Part shown: positions 14,224-17,107 of the stretch, piece by piece
Layout of the letters: every line of letters starts with the position of its first letter
Numbering within the stretch: position 1 is the first letter of the stretch
Source of the DNA: CAZSTA01 sp964609495 [NCBI: uncultured bacterium]
GTDB taxonomy: Bacteria > CAZSTA01
Assembly (NCBI GenBank): GCA_964609495.1
Contig: CAZSTA010000065.1
Span: forward strand, 1-17,107
Direction of reading: 5' to 3'
Length of the DNA: 17,107 bases
Notes under the pieces: generated by a model
Told to the model about the DNA's origin: nothing
Database searches by the model: none
Seen by the model: only the letters and a program-made list of their open reading frames with translations
Made by a program: the position numbers and the translations under genes

Positions 14224-15564
14224 TCATAACTTATAGTCGATGACTTTATCTTCCTCAAGCCCGACTTCTCTTAAGAAAGCTAATAATCTCTGGTGGAGGG
14301 ATTCAGCGATATCTTCTTTCTCATCGATCAAGTTTTTCTCTTGCTTTGGATCATCGTTCAGGTTATAGAGTTCGGCTCTTCTTGGCCAAAGGGATTTAGG
14401 CCAACAGATCAGATTCCATCCCTCCTCATTCACTACACTTATACATTCTTGATATCGCGCGGAGAATGTGCAACTATGAAGCCTCTCGACTTTTCCTTCG
14501 ATTAGAGGCATAAGTGATTTGCCCTGTATCGTCCCTTCAGCAGGAACACCGAGAAGATCTAAGATCGTAGGCATCATATCGGTTGATTGAACTAGAGCCT
14601 CGATTCGTTTCCCTCGCTCTCCATTTGGCAATCTGATGAGAAGTGGAACTCTGGTCATCTCCTCGTATAAGCTTCCCATATCCTCTCCTAAAGCGGCCCA
14701 AGGCTTTCCTATAGCTCCATGATCTCCATGATAATGTCCATGATCCGAGGTGAAGATGATCGCGGTATTCTCGAAAAGTCCTAACTGCTCGATCTTATCT
14801 AGGAGATAGCCGACCCATTTATCGAGCATCGTTATCTCTCCCGCGTATAGAGCGCGCACTTGTTTAAGCTCTGCCTCGGTCATATAATCGCACTTCCCAT
14901 ACTCGGGATAAATTATCTCCTCTCCCTCATAACCGGGATTATACATTCGATTATAGGGGTAAGGCGGATCCCAGGGCTCGTGGGGATCGAAGGAATCGAC
15001 CCATAATAAGAATCTATCCAGCTTATAATTCCTCTCCAACCACTCCATAGCCTTGGTCATAACTTGGGGAGCGAAGTAGTCCTTTTCGTATTTTCTGGAT
15101 GCCGTATTTCGCATAAATTTTTTGACGATACGCTCTGGCTCCCGCAGTTTATGGGGAGCACAGGGGAACTTTATAGGGATAGTGGGGTCTGTTATGTATC
15201 TATCGTTCTCCTGCCCTCTGATCCACCACCATCCGCTGAAGCCGCGATTGAAATTGTATTCGTTGTTCATCATATGAGGGTTATCGGCGATAAGCATCGA
15301 GGTATAACCTTCTTTGCCTATTACCTCGGAGAGGATAACATCCCCCGGTCTTAAAGGCGCCCAATCTCGGAAGGGGAAGGCGTATCTTCCGGTGAAGAGA
15401 TCAGTGCGGTTGGGAATCGTTGGATGAGAGGCGACATAGGCTCTATTGAATATCAATGAATCCTGAGCTAAAAGATCTAAGTTTGGAGTCTCTATCCATT
15501 TGTTACCATAACATCCTAGATGATCGCGTCTTAGGGAATCGGCCATAATGAAGATTAAGTTCAT
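14224..15564 (-). CDS. Sulfatase-like hydrolase (alkaline phosphatase superfamily) with Thr nucleophile position
   Basis: The 446-residue protein has the sulfatase fold. A first metal ligand region is ADSLRRDHLGCYG (D9), and the active-site segment is PTIPNRTDLFTG at 48-59. IIFTSDHGHYHGDHG carries the second metal pair, and the C-terminal SARYQECISVVNEEGWNLI fits the family. The residue that becomes formylglycine in true sulfatases (C or S in C/S-x-P-x-R) is Thr49, encoded by ACG at 15420-15418. Formylglycine cannot be made from threonine by known enzymes, so this may be a phosphodiesterase or phosphonate hydrolase using Thr as in nucleotide pyrophosphatases. No signal peptide is seen, so it is cytoplasmic. 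AGGAGGT overlaps the proS stop. Confidence 0.85.
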   Translation of the reverse strand: MNLIFIMADSLRRDHLGCYGNKWIETPNLDLLAQDSLIFNRAYVASHPTIPNRTDLFTGRYAFPFRDWAPLRPGDVILSEVIGKEGYTSMLIADNPHMMNNEYNFNRGFSGWWWIRGQENDRYITDPTIPIKFPCAPHKLREPERIVKKFMRNTASRKYEKDYFAPQVMTKAMEWLERNYKLDRFLLWVDSFDPHEPWDPPYPYNRMYNPGYEGEEIIYPEYGKCDYMTEAELKQVRALYAGEITMLDKWVGYLLDKIEQLGLFENTAIIFTSDHGHYHGDHGAIGKPWAALGEDMGSLYEEMTRVPLLIRLPNGERGKRIEALVQSTDMMPTILDLLGVPAEGTIQGKSLMPLIEGKVERLHSCTFSARYQECISVVNEEGWNLICWPKSLWPRRAELYNLNDDPKQEKNLIDEKEDIAESLHQRLLAFLREVGLEEDKVIDYKL

Positions 15565-15578
15565 CCTTATACCTCCTA
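15562..15578 (-). promoter_or_regulatory. Ribosome binding site of the sulfatase-like gene overlapping the proS stop codon
   Basis: On the minus strand AGGAGGT spans 15577-15571 and shares two bases with the proS TAG stop (15578-15576); the sulfatase-like ATG begins at 15564. With only 11 bases between stop and start, ribosomes ending proS can reinitiate, so the two proteins are probably translated in a coupled way. Confidence 0.75.
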
Positions 15579-17107
15579 TTGTGTTAATTTATCTATGCCA
15601 CAGAATAGATCTTCTATCTTAACTAAAGTGTGATCCTTCTCACTACGGAGTTTAACCTCCACCGAATCGCTCTTCAAGGTTCGAGAACTGATAGTTAGGC
15701 GGATAGGGATCCCAATGAGATCAGCGTCCTTGAACTTGACTCCTGCTCGCTCATCCCGATCGTCAAATAGCACCTCATATCCCTTATCCTGCAGCTCTCT
15801 ATATATCTCCTCCGCCTTATTCGTTACCTCGTCCTCCTTACCCAGGGAGATTATATGTATCTGATAAGGAGCAATGGCCAAAGGCCAGATTATACCACCC
15901 TCATCGTGATGTTGTTCAATCACCGCGGCCATCAAGCGATCCACCCCTATTCCATAGCATCCCATCACTATAGGGTGTTCAGTGCCATGGCTATCGAGGT
16001 AAGTGGCTCCTAGGGCTTCGCTGTATTTAGTGCCGAGCTTGAATATATGGGCAAGCTCGATACCTCGCTTAAGTTCAAGTTCGCCTCGACATCTTAAGCA
16101 TATATCCCCCTCTCTAACCGAGGCTATATCGGTGATAATATCAGCTTTGAAATCGCGAGGATAGTTCACGTTGATTATATGCTTATCGACCTTATTCGCT
16201 CCAGCGACGAAGTTGCTTCCTGTGGTTATCGACTCATCAGCGATGATTTTAACTCCCTTTAATCCCACTGGAGATACGAAGCCAGCGACTATCCCTTTCC
16301 TCTCTAGTTCCCCTGCTTCGGCTATATATATTTCAGGAACGTTTAACGCTTTGATGAGCTTGTTCTCATTGATATCTAGATCGGCTCGGATCACCGCGGC
16401 TACTATCTCCTCTCCAGTTGAATACATAACCGTCTTTAACATCCTGTTAGGAGAAGTATTGAGGAATTTCGATAGACTCTCTATAGTCCTAGCATTTGGA
16501 GTATATACCTCTTCTATCTCCAGTGGTTCATTCTCTTCCCCTGATGGCTTCTCACTCACCGCAGACTCTAGGTTAGCTGCATATCCACAGCTTGGGCAGA
16601 TCACTACCGTATCCTCTCCATTCTCCGATAAAAGCATGAATTCGTTGGATTGACTTCCTCCTATCATTCCCGATTCGGCTTCGATAGGAAGTATATCTAA
16701 ACCACAGCGTTGGAATATATTCAGATAAGCCTGGTAAACTGAGGGATAATATCGATCGATATCATCCTCATCGGGGTGAAAGCTATATCCATCCTTCATC
16801 GTAAATTCGCGCAATCTTATCACCCCTCGCGGTCGAGCTTCATCACGAGCTTTGGTCTTGATCTGGTAGATCATAAAGGGAAGTTGCCTATAAGATCTTA
16901 TCCTTTTTCTCGCTAGATCGGTTACCACCTCCTCATTGGTCATAGCTAGAACCATCTCTCTATCTCGGCGATCTTTGAGTCGAATCAACTCTGAAGGGAT
17001 ATCGAACCAGCGGCCGGTCTTTCTCCAAAGCTCCGCTGGATTTAGGAGCGGAAGAGCTACCTCTTGCCATCCTATCGCGTTCATCTCCTCGCGGATAAGA
17101 TCCTCGA
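15576..17107 (-). CDS. proS: Prolyl-tRNA synthetase, bacterial type, 5'-truncated
   Basis: ProRS charges tRNA-Pro. The 509 visible residues cover all but about the first 60-65; the frame stays open (EDLIREE) to the right edge. Landmarks are EMNAIGWQEVALPLLNPAEL and FDIPSELIRLKDR from the start of the catalytic core, the motif 2 region RPRGVIRLREFTMKDGYSFH, and CPSCGYAANLESA. The YbaK-type editing insert (from about NARTIESLSKFLN) follows, which marks the bacterial form. CLRCRGELELKRGIELAHIFKLGTKY and motif 3 GCYGIGVDRLMAAVIEQHHD close the catalytic domain, and a C-terminal anticodon-binding domain ends the protein. The in-frame ATG at 17084 is internal and not the start. It heads a minus-strand operon of four genes. 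Confidence 0.96.
   Translation of the reverse strand, partial: EDLIREEMNAIGWQEVALPLLNPAELWRKTGRWFDIPSELIRLKDRRDREMVLAMTNEEVVTDLARKRIRSYRQLPFMIYQIKTKARDEARPRGVIRLREFTMKDGYSFHPDEDDIDRYYPSVYQAYLNIFQRCGLDILPIEAESGMIGGSQSNEFMLLSENGEDTVVICPSCGYAANLESAVSEKPSGEENEPLEIEEVYTPNARTIESLSKFLNTSPNRMLKTVMYSTGEEIVAAVIRADLDINENKLIKALNVPEIYIAEAGELERKGIVAGFVSPVGLKGVKIIADESITTGSNFVAGANKVDKHIINVNYPRDFKADIITDIASVREGDICLRCRGELELKRGIELAHIFKLGTKYSEALGATYLDSHGTEHPIVMGCYGIGVDRLMAAVIEQHHDEGGIIWPLAIAPYQIHIISLGKEDEVTNKAEEIYRELQDKGYEVLFDDRDERAGVKFKDADLIGIPIRLTISSRTLKSDSVEVKLRSEKDHTLVKIEDLFCGIDKLTQ

Noticed and set aside
16171-16653. Open frame of 160 codons on the plus strand inside proS
   Set aside because: It lies antisense to a well-conserved part of ProRS, has low complexity (Ser-rich) and no ribosome binding site; it is a shadow frame.

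Overview
The window looks like chromosomal DNA from an uncultured, probably double-membraned (diderm) bacterium. The evidence for bacteria is a bacterial-type ProRS, rpsT, holA and strong AGGAGG-type ribosome binding sites. The evidence for an outer membrane is a periplasmic adaptor (HlyD/RND type) at the left edge. Codon use leans heavily on ATA, AGA, AGG and GAG, which often goes with thermophily; this is an impression by eye. The mix of UroD-like, sugar-phosphate-isomerase-like, Gfo/Idh/MocA and sulfatase-like genes resembles heterotrophic candidate phyla such as Poribacteria or Armatimonadota, but I cannot assign a phylum.

Layout. 1-710: 3' part of an efflux adaptor gene with a nearly perfect 93-bp tandem repeat. 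869-2017 (minus): a UroD-family protein. It diverges from holA (2117-3130), whose perfectly spaced promoter lies directly against the ATG, so a leaderless mRNA is predicted. rpsT (3185-3469, minus) converges on holA across a two-way hairpin terminator. 3698-4048: a small coiled-coil protein with its own consensus promoter and terminator. 4180-6605: two tandem geranylgeranyl-reductase-family flavoproteins, followed by an unrecognised 110-aa protein (6628-6960). 7051-9299: a sugar isomerase/epimerase and a Gfo/Idh/MocA dehydrogenase. 9300-9790: a gene-free stretch packed with inverted repeats. 9791-10204: a solute-binding-protein remnant. 10252-13127: a xylulokinase and an M28 peptidase. 13150-17107 (minus): proS, a sulfatase-like hydrolase, a second sugar isomerase/epimerase and a 69-aa membrane protein, closely spaced like one operon.

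How it fits together. The isomerase/epimerases, dehydrogenase, xylulokinase and sulfatase-like enzyme suggest uptake and breakdown of modified sugars, but neither the substrate nor a complete pathway can be read here. The paired flavoproteins suggest saturation of isoprenoid chains in lipids or quinones. I found no phage, transposase, CRISPR array, tRNA or rRNA, and no clearly new multi-gene system. The most unusual signals are the threonine at the nucleophile position of the sulfatase-like enzyme, the leaderless and possibly two-way holA promoter, and the nested inverted repeats at 9341-9676.
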